From CAZFER01 sp964517495 (lineage in GTDB: Bacteria; Hinthialibacterota; Hinthialibacteria; Hinthialibacterales; Hinthialibacteraceae): a stretch of 64,000 bases of DNA. Positions 17,565 through 24,986 of this stretch are shown here, piece after piece; positions within the stretch are counted from its first letter, which is position 1; every line of letters starts with the position of its first letter. The stretch spans positions 1 to 64,000 of the forward strand of contig CAZFER010000032.1 in the NCBI GenBank assembly GCA_964517495.1. Direction: 5' to 3'. The translations under genes were made by a program, and so were the position numbers. The notes beneath the pieces were generated by a model, which was not told where the DNA came from, searched no databases, and saw nothing but the letters and a program-made list of their open reading frames with translations.

Positions 17565-19035
17565 AGACATGGCTGAAGCCATGAAGATGGTCAAAACGGA
17601 GTTAGGATCCCAAGCCGTTATCCTCCATTCACGTGATATGAGAAAAGGCCTATTGGGCTGGTTTATGGGAGGTGGTGTCGAAGTCACTGCTGCGGTTGAC
17701 ATGCGTAAAAACGCGAATGCAGAGACAACGCCCTCCCTTCGTCCCTCACCGGACAACAAAAAAAACACGGGAGGGAAAGTCGATTTCAAAGTTTCTGATC
17801 GTAAAGAAAAGAATACTCCCCCAAAACAAAAAACGCCTCAAAAACCTCCTGCGAATAATGAAGATGTAAATCCTCTGTTGGCATTATCTCAAAAGTTGAT
17901 GGAGGAAAACCAAAACATAAAACAACAAAATACCGCTCCCAATGGCAAATCCAAGTCCTCACATAATCCCCAATCATCCAATTCTCAACAACCAATCAAT
18001 AATAAGAACCTGGAAAAACGCCTGGAGGATATGGAAAACAAAATTAGCAAACTTACTAGCTTGATTGAAAATTTAGCTCCCTCTTTGGCGTCGGGTGATA
18101 TGCCCTCTGTACCTTCGCGTACACGCGACATTTATAATCATTTGCTTGAGCAGGAAGTGGATGAGAGTTTAGCCCTTTCGATTGCCTCTCAAATTGCGGA
18201 ATCGACCGATGAAAATGATGATGTGTGGACTGCGTTGAAATCCTATTTTGTCTCCCGTATTAATGTTTCACCTTCGTTGGAATTGGATATGAATGCCAAA
18301 CGTCCCAAGGTTATTATGCTGGTGGGGCCAACCGGTGTGGGAAAAACCACCACCCTGGCCAAAATTTCTGCTCAATACCGCTACGCCAAAAATGCCGAAA
18401 AACGCCCCAAAATTGTATTTATCACCGCCGATCTATATCGTCTGGCCGCCGTTGAGCAATTGCAAAAATACACCGAAATTCTCGGCGTGGAATTGGAAGT
18501 GACCTACTCAGCCGAAGAAGTTCGGCAAGCGCTTAAAAAACATCAAAACGCCAATCTGATTCTTTTCGATACGGCTGGTTCATGCCAACGTAATCTTCCC
18601 CAAATGAGCACCCTGGCTTCTATTGTAGAATCAGCCCTACCCACTGAAGTGCATTTGGTTTTATCCTCAACCACTAAATTTGGGGACTTAATTGATATTG
18701 TGGAACATTTCAAAAATGTGAAACCCAATCGGTTGTTATTTACCAAAATCGATGAATCCACAACCGTTGGCCCCTTATTCAATACTCTGGAGAAATACAA
18801 AATTCCTCTTTCATACTTGACCACCGGTCAAAATGTTCCTGAAGATATCGAACCCGCTCGAGCGGAGCGAATTGCCAAAATGCTAATGACTAAACCGGTT
18901 GTCAATCGTTCTATCACCATGAATCCAAACGATTCAAACGTGAACAAATCGGATTCTCACTCCGCCGATTCCATGAACGTGTCTGAAAAGCAGGATTCAA
19001 AACAGGATAATTCTGATGAAACAAAAAATGCCTGA
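17539..19035 (+). CDS. flhF: SRP-family flagellar GTPase FlhF
   Basis: The 498-residue protein has an N-terminal B domain beginning RVKKFQAKDMAEAM, a low-complexity Asn/Gln/Lys linker (about 70-165), and an NG GTPase module. The P-loop is GPTGVGKTTTLAKIS near residues 262-275; FDTAG supplies G3 and TKIDES is the G4-like motif. FlhF positions new flagella, often at a pole, and works with FlhG. The start is GTG inside the flhA end. FDTAGSCQRN replaces the commoner DTAGRS, a small variation in the switch region. Confidence 0.9.
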   Translation: MRVKKFQAKDMAEAMKMVKTELGSQAVILHSRDMRKGLLGWFMGGGVEVTAAVDMRKNANAETTPSLRPSPDNKKNTGGKVDFKVSDRKEKNTPPKQKTPQKPPANNEDVNPLLALSQKLMEENQNIKQQNTAPNGKSKSSHNPQSSNSQQPINNKNLEKRLEDMENKISKLTSLIENLAPSLASGDMPSVPSRTRDIYNHLLEQEVDESLALSIASQIAESTDENDDVWTALKSYFVSRINVSPSLELDMNAKRPKVIMLVGPTGVGKTTTLAKISAQYRYAKNAEKRPKIVFITADLYRLAAVEQLQKYTEILGVELEVTYSAEEVRQALKKHQNANLILFDTAGSCQRNLPQMSTLASIVESALPTEVHLVLSSTTKFGDLIDIVEHFKNVKPNRLLFTKIDESTTVGPLFNTLEKYKIPLSYLTTGQNVPEDIEPARAERIAKMLMTKPVVNRSITMNPNDSNVNKSDSHSADSMNVSEKQDSKQDNSDETKNA

Positions 19036-20269
19036 TCAAGCAGAAAAACTTCGTCAACTCGCCGCCAAAGAGAAGGCCGAACCCACTCAATCCACGGCGG
19101 CTACACTGGACGCCGAAAAAGAGATGGAGTCTTCAACCACTGTTGAGCGATCCATATCGGTTCCTCCATTGGATAAAGATAAATCCTACGCAGATAAACC
19201 GAATGCATTGCCTCAAAAGCATGAAGAAAAAAATCGCCCACAAGGAAATGGGAAGAAAGAAAAGCGTAAAAACAAAGGGAAAGGAAGAAATGCCTCCCCA
19301 AATCCATCTCAACAAACTGTAAAACCAACCTCTTCATCGGTTGAAATCATCTCGCCACCAACAAAACCTGAACCCCCTTCCGCCATTGGTGGATCGAGTG
19401 AAAATGTAACGCAATTGGTTTCCAGCCGATTCCCGGTTGATGGCCATACACGTGTCATTGCTATTACCGGTGGTAAAGGAGGCGTTGGAAAAACCAATGT
19501 TGCTTGCAATTTGGGGATTGCCATGGCACAAATGCGCAAAAATGTCTTATTACTGGATGCCGATTTGTCCCTCGCCAATGTCGATATCCTTTTAGGTTTA
19601 ACGCCGCGTCTGAATTTATCCCACGTGATCGCGGGTGAGAAAAAATTGGCCGAGGTCATGATCGAGGGGCCTGCTGGTCTTCGTATCGTTCCGGGGGGAT
19701 CTGGCTTGGAAGAATTTTGCCAACTATCCGTACAAGAGATGAACCGCATTTTTGAAGCATTTGCCGAAATTCACCCTGTTCCGGATATACTTTTGGTTGA
19801 TACAGCCGCGGGAATTCACCCCAATGTTCTCCAATTCCTGCTCGCCTCCAATCAGGTGTTGGTCGTTACCACTCCAGAACCACCAGCCTATACGGATGCC
19901 TATGCCCTGATTAAAACCCTGGTCCGGCATGATCCTAAAAAGGAAATCGGAGTTCTGATTAATATGGCCAATGACTCGCGTGAATCCAATGAAGTGATAC
20001 GCTTGATGTTGCAAATTTGCCGGCAAATGCTGCATGTTGGTTTTAACAATATCGGCACCATCCCCAGGGATGCGAACGTCCTCAAGGCCGTACGCTATCA
20101 ACAGCCATTTATAATTAATGCCCCCAATTCCGCCGCCGCTAAATCAATACGCCATATCGCTGGCACTGTGCTTCAAATTGGCTGCCAAAACGGCGCCCCC
20201 AAAGGATTAAAGGGCTTCTTTAAACGGCTGTTTACCCCCTCTTCCTCCCATGCAGCCGCTATTTCATGA
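19016..20269 (+). CDS. flhG: MinD-like flagellar number regulator FlhG
   Basis: The 417-residue protein carries a deviant Walker A (GGKGGVGKT, residues 152-160) and the MinD/ParA motif DADLSLANVDILLGL. The first residues contain DQAEKLRQL, matching the DQAxxLR motif with which FlhG stimulates FlhF GTPase activity. Between the motif and the ATPase lie about 135 charged, Pro-rich, probably disordered residues (~20-145), much longer than the usual ~20. The last residues include GLKGFFKRLF, a candidate membrane-targeting amphipathic helix. FlhG limits flagellar number. It overlaps flhF by 20 bases. Confidence 0.88.
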   Translation: MKQKMPDQAEKLRQLAAKEKAEPTQSTAATLDAEKEMESSTTVERSISVPPLDKDKSYADKPNALPQKHEEKNRPQGNGKKEKRKNKGKGRNASPNPSQQTVKPTSSSVEIISPPTKPEPPSAIGGSSENVTQLVSSRFPVDGHTRVIAITGGKGGVGKTNVACNLGIAMAQMRKNVLLLDADLSLANVDILLGLTPRLNLSHVIAGEKKLAEVMIEGPAGLRIVPGGSGLEEFCQLSVQEMNRIFEAFAEIHPVPDILLVDTAAGIHPNVLQFLLASNQVLVVTTPEPPAYTDAYALIKTLVRHDPKKEIGVLINMANDSRESNEVIRLMLQICRQMLHVGFNNIGTIPRDANVLKAVRYQQPFIINAPNSAAAKSIRHIAGTVLQIGCQNGAPKGLKGFFKRLFTPSSSHAAAIS

Positions 20270-20320
20270 AATATGGAAACTCATATATTTCATTTTTTTA
20301 TTTGTGTTAAACTTAATATT

Positions 20321-20478
20321 TTAAAAATGAATAAGGATAAGATTAAACACCGATTTTCGCGAGGTGTTTAAAAAGCGTTTTGTATATTGAGGGCTCTCCT
20401 TGGCAATTTCTTCATTGATGTTAGCCAAGTCGTTTTCAGCTTGGGGGGAGATTATTACTTTCCAGTCGTTCTTTTCTA
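20321..20478 (-). pseudogene. Remnant of a ParE/RelE-type toxin
   Basis: Read on the minus strand from 20464 down, codons give WKVIISPQAENDLANINEEI then AKESPQYTKRFLN, a clear match in pattern to the N-terminal third of ParE toxins. No ATG, GTG or TTG precedes it in frame before a stop, and homology ends after ~36 residues, with a stop at 20321-20323. It directly follows the ParD-like remnant, in the normal antitoxin-toxin order. The toxin is start-less and truncated, so it is almost certainly inactive. Confidence 0.65.
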
Positions 20479-20736
20479 TTTGTTATCCCTTTTGTTAACA
20501 ATTGACACCACCAGTTCATCAGGTCCATTATATGATTTACCCTCACCGGCGGAAATAGATGCATCTGCTTACTCAATTAATCTACGTAGTTCTTGAATTC
20601 TAGTTTCATAATCCTGCAACATCTGTAAACCAGCTCTGACCACTTCAGAGGCATTTCCAAAATGACCTTTTTGTACCTGGAGATCAATAAAATTGTCGTA
20701 ATAATCTCCAAGGTCTAAACTTCAGGTAGTTGCCAT
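20476..20736 (-). pseudogene. Remnant of a ParD/CopG-type antitoxin with two stops
   Basis: From the ATG at 20734-20736 the minus strand reads MATT, then TGA, then SLDLGDYYDNFIDLQVQKG, HFGNASEVVRAGLQMLQDYE and TRIQELRRLIE, a good ParD antitoxin pattern (the NASEVVRAGL helix is diagnostic). A second in-frame stop (TAA, 20569-20571) interrupts the C-terminus, whose remainder GEGKSYNGPDELV continues in the same frame to 20476. The reading frame is intact apart from the two nonsense codons, so the decay looks recent. This is the antitoxin half of a dead parDE locus. Confidence 0.7.
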
Positions 20737-20871
20737 AATGCTAACCCGTTTCCATTTTTCATCTATCATTAGGCAGTATATTGACCTTCTTGTTATCTTT
20801 AAGATTATAACACGGTAAGTCATATTATCATGTGAGAATTGAATATAAATTCTTCAGATTAAATCCCCCCT

Positions 20872-20902
20872 AAAAAAATCCAAATTGAATTGGACTTTTT
20901 GA
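20872..20902. terminator. A/T-flanked hairpin, possible bidirectional terminator
   Basis: TCCAA and TTGGA pair around ATTGAA, with a run of A on one side and T on the other (AAAAAAATCCAA / TTGGACTTTTT). It could stop transcription in either direction between the parDE remnant and the lipoprotein gene. Confidence 0.4.
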
Positions 20903-20997
20903 GATGAATCTCATACAATATTTTATAGATGGAAGGTTTTTTAGCTGCTCTCTTGGAATGTACGATTTCTCAAATGAGAAGAAATACTCGAATGATT

Positions 20998-21666
20998 ATG
21001 AAGTTTAAAGCATTGGTTATGAATAATATCAAGTTTTTATTGTTTGTACCCCTTTTATTGTTGCAATTTGGATGTGCGACGGCCTCCTTCAAAGCCATGC
21101 CTGCGCAGGGGATAACTGTCTCACCCGATGGTGAGATGGCATCTCAATCAAAAGGGGGGATCGCCATCAGTGTACGTAAGTCCCATATAACCAATAGGTT
21201 ATCAAGTAAATTAACCGCCCTGAAGGTTACATTGATCAATCAAACCGATCATCCGATTGAATTTATCCCAAAAGAATTCCTGTTGTTTGATCAGAATGAA
21301 AGACAATTTTTCGCACTACCCAAAGAAGCGATTTCGGAAGCGGCTCATACAGGATATTCACGTACATTTATTTCGCATGGTTTTGGGTATCATCCATATT
21401 ACCACCACTGGGGATGGCATTGGGGAGGCCCATATTATTTGATTGAACGGCCATATTACCGTGGGATTATGGCTGATGCATTACCGACAGGCCCGATCAA
21501 AATTTTCCCCCATGCCATAGTGGAAGGGAATCTTTATTTTGGTGTATCATCCAAATGGTTGGATTCGTTCAGGTTTAGAATTACCCGTTATGAACGCTTT
21601 CCAAAAGATAAAGAAGATGCGCCGAAGGAATACACATACGAGTTTCCATTTGCTGTAATAAAATAA
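20998..21666 (+). CDS. Predicted lipoprotein of unknown function
   Basis: I place the start at the ATG at 20998 because the signal peptide then begins MKFKALVMNNIKFLLFVPLL a few residues in and ends in the lipobox LQFGC; an in-frame ATG at 20929 would add a non-signal-like extension. The mature part has a beta-rich domain (ALKVTLINQTDHPIEF) followed by a His/Tyr/Trp/Gly-rich stretch (YHPYYHHWGWHWGGPYY). I do not recognise a family with known function. Another His/Tyr-rich envelope protein follows 69 bases downstream, so the pair may share an outer-envelope role. Confidence 0.6.
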   Translation: MKFKALVMNNIKFLLFVPLLLLQFGCATASFKAMPAQGITVSPDGEMASQSKGGIAISVRKSHITNRLSSKLTALKVTLINQTDHPIEFIPKEFLLFDQNERQFFALPKEAISEAAHTGYSRTFISHGFGYHPYYHHWGWHWGGPYYLIERPYYRGIMADALPTGPIKIFPHAIVEGNLYFGVSSKWLDSFRFRITRYERFPKDKEDAPKEYTYEFPFAVIK

Positions 21667-21735
21667 GGAATTTGTACTTATTTAATGTCCATTTTTAAGA
21701 TTGTGGGGAATTGGAGAAAAGAGGGAGGACAAAAA

Positions 21736-22698
21736 ATGATACGAGGCCGGAAAATGTTAATAAGAATCGGTTCTATCGTATTACTCATGGTGACCATCGG
21801 TATCTTTGCATGTCTAGTCGCTCCACCAAAAGCGGAAGCGGGAAGCCGTTATGAACTTCGTCCCTATTTTGCAGGACGAGGATATGCCTATGCATATCCC
21901 TTGCTGACCTACCGGGAACGGCCAGTTTTTGGGATAACCAAACATTACGAGTTTAAACGAAGACCTTTAAGTGTCCCTCAAAGGCCTCATCGAAGCTATA
22001 GTTCATCACCCACACGTGTGATACATTATCATCATTATCCAAGAAATTATTCAAATAATTATCCTTATCAAGGCATCCAAGTGATTGGAACTGATCGCCC
22101 CTCTGTAATTGAGCGGGAAAAAGTGATTATCGAACGGCAAACTCCTTCTCAAAATTACTCGCAGCAACAAGCACCTGGCGCTGTGCAACAACGTCCACCT
22201 CTCTCAAAGAAATATGCAGAAGAAGGAGAAGATAAATCGTTCGTTGAACATTTGCAGGATGCCAACCGGTTATTTAAAGATCGGGATTACAACAGTGCGG
22301 TTTTGGAATTCAGGAAAGCAGCCGCCATGCAACCCAGCAACGCTCCAGTAAAAATGGGGTATGCTTTATCTCTTTTAGCCACCGGGGATTATGTGACTGC
22401 GGCTTCAGAACTGCGCCATGCCCTCAAGTCGAACAATGGATGGTATGATGAAGCCCCGGAATTGTCGACCTACTACGGCGATCTCAATGATTTCAAAGCT
22501 CATTTTGCCATGCTCGAACGATATGTGCAAAAACATCCCAAAAATTTAGACGCTCAATTTCTGTCCGGCTATTTAAACTTCCTACAAGGTAAACTGGATC
22601 GAGCCGCTGATACAATGGCAGAAATCCTGGAAAAAGACCCCAACGAATTAGAAGCCACCACCCTCTTGGGCCGCTTGGCTTCAAAACAACTTGAATAG
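21736..22698 (+). CDS. Exported TPR-repeat protein
   Basis: The start ATG at 21736 follows GGGAGGAC, and the N-terminus is then a hydrophobic signal (IRIGSIVLLMVTIGIFACLV) ending near KAEA. Residues ~30-170 are Tyr/Arg/Pro/His/Gln-rich and probably disordered. Residues ~175-320 hold about four tetratricopeptide units (for example NRLFKDRDYNSAVLEFRKA and LDRAADTMAEILEKDP). TPRs mediate protein-protein contacts, so this may be a periplasmic scaffold. It probably forms a unit with the preceding lipoprotein gene. No enzymatic motif is present. Confidence 0.65.
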   Translation: MIRGRKMLIRIGSIVLLMVTIGIFACLVAPPKAEAGSRYELRPYFAGRGYAYAYPLLTYRERPVFGITKHYEFKRRPLSVPQRPHRSYSSSPTRVIHYHHYPRNYSNNYPYQGIQVIGTDRPSVIEREKVIIERQTPSQNYSQQQAPGAVQQRPPLSKKYAEEGEDKSFVEHLQDANRLFKDRDYNSAVLEFRKAAAMQPSNAPVKMGYALSLLATGDYVTAASELRHALKSNNGWYDEAPELSTYYGDLNDFKAHFAMLERYVQKHPKNLDAQFLSGYLNFLQGKLDRAADTMAEILEKDPNELEATTLLGRLASKQLE

Positions 22699-22731
22699 GG
22701 ATATTTGCTCAACAACAATATAGAACTTGAA

Positions 22732-23424
22732 TTACACAAAAAATGAATATTTGATCCAGACAAATAAGGGGGTAAAAAACATGCCTGGGAATAGATTCCC
22801 CAAGCGTATTTTTCCCAGTTCAAGCATGTTGATGGAGATGGCCACGATCAGCAATCCTCCAGCCGATGCTGTTTCGGTGATCATATAAGTTGGTAATCCT
22901 GAACCAATTGCCATAAAGAAGAGGGTTAATCCCCCTTGAAATAGCAGGATTGTCAAGGAACTTGCCATGACACCTGCTCCCATTGCACCAGCTAAAAAGA
23001 TGGAAGCATGGCCATCAAGCAAACTCTTTGTATAGATAAGGTCTCCATTTCCTTCTACTCCAGCTCGGAACGTGCCAACCACGGTTAACGCTCCCATACA
23101 AAATAATATACTGGAGAAGACATACGCATCGACAAATTGGGAGTCACCTTCATGTTTGAGCCATCGTTTAAGTACTCCTCCAAAGGCTTGCAAACGTGCT
23201 TCGATGTTTAATCCCTCACCCACTAATCCCCCCACAATCATACCGAATGCCAGGAGTGGAATCTCCTGAGTTTTTAGGGCATCTTTCAAGCCAATCACAA
23301 TGGTGGCCAGGCCGATGGCTTGAAAGAGAATACTCTTGAAACGGGGAGCCAATTTGCCATGTAGCAAGAGGCCTATGGCGGATCCGATTAAAACCGCCAG
23401 AGTATTAATTAAAGTTGGTAGCAT
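22732..23424 (-). CDS. DUF554 (YqgA-like) membrane protein
   Basis: This 230-residue integral membrane protein has about six to seven hydrophobic segments. The motifs INTLAVLIGSAIGLLL at the start, GMIVGGLVGEGLNIE, and FCMGALTVVGTFRAGVEG with DGHASIFLA are characteristic of DUF554 (E. coli YqgA). The family's transport role is unproven. Its start lies 18 bases after the stop of the upstream minus-strand gene at 23443, so the two may be cotranscribed. Confidence 0.8.
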   Translation of the reverse strand: MLPTLINTLAVLIGSAIGLLLHGKLAPRFKSILFQAIGLATIVIGLKDALKTQEIPLLAFGMIVGGLVGEGLNIEARLQAFGGVLKRWLKHEGDSQFVDAYVFSSILFCMGALTVVGTFRAGVEGNGDLIYTKSLLDGHASIFLAGAMGAGVMASSLTILLFQGGLTLFFMAIGSGLPTYMITETASAGGLLIVAISINMLELGKIRLGNLFPGMFFTPLFVWIKYSFFV

Positions 23425-23442
23425 TATTCATAAAAGATCAAA

Positions 23443-23985
23443 TTAATATTCAGTCAACGCATAATCGACAGCATGAAAGAGTTTTTTGGTATAATTTAAG
23501 ATTCGCTTTTTTAGTTTATTCAAAGCATTGAAATCACGTTCTTCGATCTCAACTTCAATACCCACAAAGGTTTTGTTGTTCCAACCACGCTGGCCGCTAT
23601 GGGCGGGCTGCATGTAGACAATGAATGTTGGCGCCTGCATCCCGTATTCATTTTCAGAATAAACCATCATGCCTTCCAATATTTTATCCGGGTCCTTGCC
23701 ACTTACTTCTTCGCCGATTTCAAGGTCAAGCGAAACACGAAAACGGTCAGGCAGTTCGGCGCGTAAAATAACAAATCCCAGCCCCGCCCGTTTCACGTCG
23801 CGTTTTTTGCTCATGCGTGTAAGGTAATATTGGGCTTGGGGGCTGGTGCCGGTATATTTGAAAATACCATAATCATTGTCAGGTGCGGATAAGATTTCTT
23901 CATATTGATGAAGATCGTTATATATATCCGTGATCAGGTTGTCCAATTGTTTGCATTCCAACTCTCTTGATTGCAATCCATACAT
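23443..23985 (-). CDS. Conserved-looking protein of unknown function
   Basis: This is a soluble protein of 180 residues with no signal or membrane segment. It begins with a helical, acidic N-terminus (CKQLDNLITDIYNDLHQYEE). Beta-rich stretches follow (GFVILRAELPDRFRVSLDLE, PTFIVYMQPAHS, FVGIEVEIEERDF). I do not recognise the family. It probably shares a transcript with the DUF554 gene downstream. Confidence 0.5.
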   Translation of the reverse strand: MYGLQSRELECKQLDNLITDIYNDLHQYEEILSAPDNDYGIFKYTGTSPQAQYYLTRMSKKRDVKRAGLGFVILRAELPDRFRVSLDLEIGEEVSGKDPDKILEGMMVYSENEYGMQAPTFIVYMQPAHSGQRGWNNKTFVGIEVEIEERDFNALNKLKKRILNYTKKLFHAVDYALTEY

Positions 23986-24226
23986 GCCGGGTTAACTCCA
24001 TTAATTTCCTTATCATTCGTTATTTAATGTTTTATTTAATAAGGTTATGATAAAATATGTGGCCTCTGAACTTTCGTATAGAGGCTGGAACTCTTTATTC
24101 TACCTGTTTTACTCGATCGTTGAAACATGCCGGTAACTGTTCCCACTATCATATGGCGCTCTGCCACAGGTAAATACGATTCAAGTTGAGTTGGATCAGC
24201 GCTTTACAACCAAAAATGAGGAACGG

Positions 24227-24364
24227 ATGTTGAAACCATTCATTTTCGCGTCAAAAAAAGTAACGATTAAACCTGGATCGACAAAAAAGCGGCGATCACA
24301 ACCAGTACACAGCATCAGGACCTATATTGATCCTGCCACGGGAGTTATTTGGGAGTATTATTAA
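24227..24364 (+). CDS. Possible 45-residue small protein
   Basis: An ATG at 24227 preceded by GAGGA at a 5-base spacing opens 45 codons, rich in Lys/Arg and Ser, ending in YIDPATGVIWEYY. The stop lies 3 bases before the 3' end of the opposite-strand tRNA-His. The last residues look protein-like and the Shine-Dalgarno is good, but the length gives weak support. Apart from this, the 380 bases between 23986 and the tRNA hold nothing I recognise. Confidence 0.3.
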   Translation: MLKPFIFASKKVTIKPGSTKKRRSQPVHSIRTYIDPATGVIWEYY

Positions 24365-24366
24365 AA

Positions 24367-24442
24367 TGGGGTGGCTGATGGGATTTGAACCCACGACAAC
24401 CGGAGCCACAATCCGGTGCTCTGCCCCTGAGCTACAGCCACC
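24367..24442 (-). tRNA. tRNA-His (GTG anticodon)
   Basis: The minus strand folds as a cloverleaf. Acceptor arms are GTGGCTG and CAGCCAC, the D-arm region is GCTCAGGGGCAGAGC, the anticodon loop holds ATTGTGGC with anticodon GTG between CCGG and CCGG arms, and the T-arm is GTGGGTTCAAATCCCAT. An extra 5' G (G-1, position 24442) and discriminator C73 (24370) are the identity features of tRNA-His. The 3' CCA is encoded (24367-24369). Confidence 0.95.
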
Positions 24443-24682
24443 ACAAAAGATAGGTATGTTTAACTAATCATTATCTTATCTCGAAGGCTTAATACATACA
24501 AGCCATATTCACAAGTTTATTATTGAACATTCCTGTCCTATCTGTAATACCTGGTTTCATGAGATAATATCGATATTACCGTTTCAAGTTGTTGAAATAT
24601 ATAGGGTTGTGATATTGAATTTCTTTGAATTAACTCAACGAGAGGGTGACAACCATTGAAAACCCCTTTGTGATAGGGCTAT

Positions 24683-24713
24683 CAAGGGTAGAATAAACAA
24701 CATTCTACCCTTG
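24683..24713. terminator. Perfect 12-bp hairpin
   Basis: CAAGGGTAGAAT pairs with ATTCTACCCTTG around the loop AAACAAC. The stem is strong enough for an intrinsic terminator or a small-RNA end, but no long T-run follows on either strand and no known gene ends here. Confidence 0.45.
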
Positions 24714-24748
24714 GCACCCGTGCAACCACGCTTATATGAGGATTTACC

Positions 24749-24775
24749 ATGGCCGTATCAATTTGGTACGGCCAT
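24749..24775 (+). terminator. Perfect 9-bp hairpin followed by T-rich DNA
   Basis: ATGGCCGTA pairs with TACGGCCAT around TCAATTTGG, followed by TGCTTATTTTATG. It resembles an intrinsic terminator reading rightward, although no annotated gene lies upstream on that strand. It may close an unannotated small RNA. Confidence 0.4.
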
Positions 24776-24986
24776 TGCTTATTTTATGACCAAAAGCACC
24801 GATTTTTGCTGGTGTTATGAATAATGAGGCTGAAATGCTTATTTTATGATATGTTAAACCGATAATAATGGGCTTGAGTCAAGTAGTCATAAAAAGATAC
24901 CGATAATAGATGAAATAGTAAGGTAAGCAATTGGAATCGTTTGATTTCCAGGATTTCAATTGCTAGAACGAACTGTGATTAGAAAA

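Larger units (their letters stand above)
24443..24986. other. 544-base divergent intergenic region with strong hairpins
   Basis: No protein gene is evident between tRNA-His (leftward) and the NHL protein (rightward). The region holds two perfect hairpins (24683-24713 and 24749-24775) and a 14-base direct repeat, TGCTTATTTTATGA, at 24776-24789 and 24836-24849 (offset 60 bases). A CACCGATTTT hairpin near 24797 resembles one at 20348. Such structure in a divergent region suggests a small RNA or repeat insertion. Confidence 0.45.

Noticed and set aside
20387..20596. Plus-strand open frame of 69 codons after flhG
   Set aside because: The opposite strand carries a clear parDE remnant in this interval, and this frame has no family resemblance or good start.
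24127..24189. 20-codon open frame at 24127
   Set aside because: It is too short and has no resemblance to known proteins or a clear ribosome-binding site.
24712..24723. TGGCAC as part of a sigma-54 promoter
   Set aside because: The next GC is only 7 bases after GG rather than 10, and no TTGC element follows.
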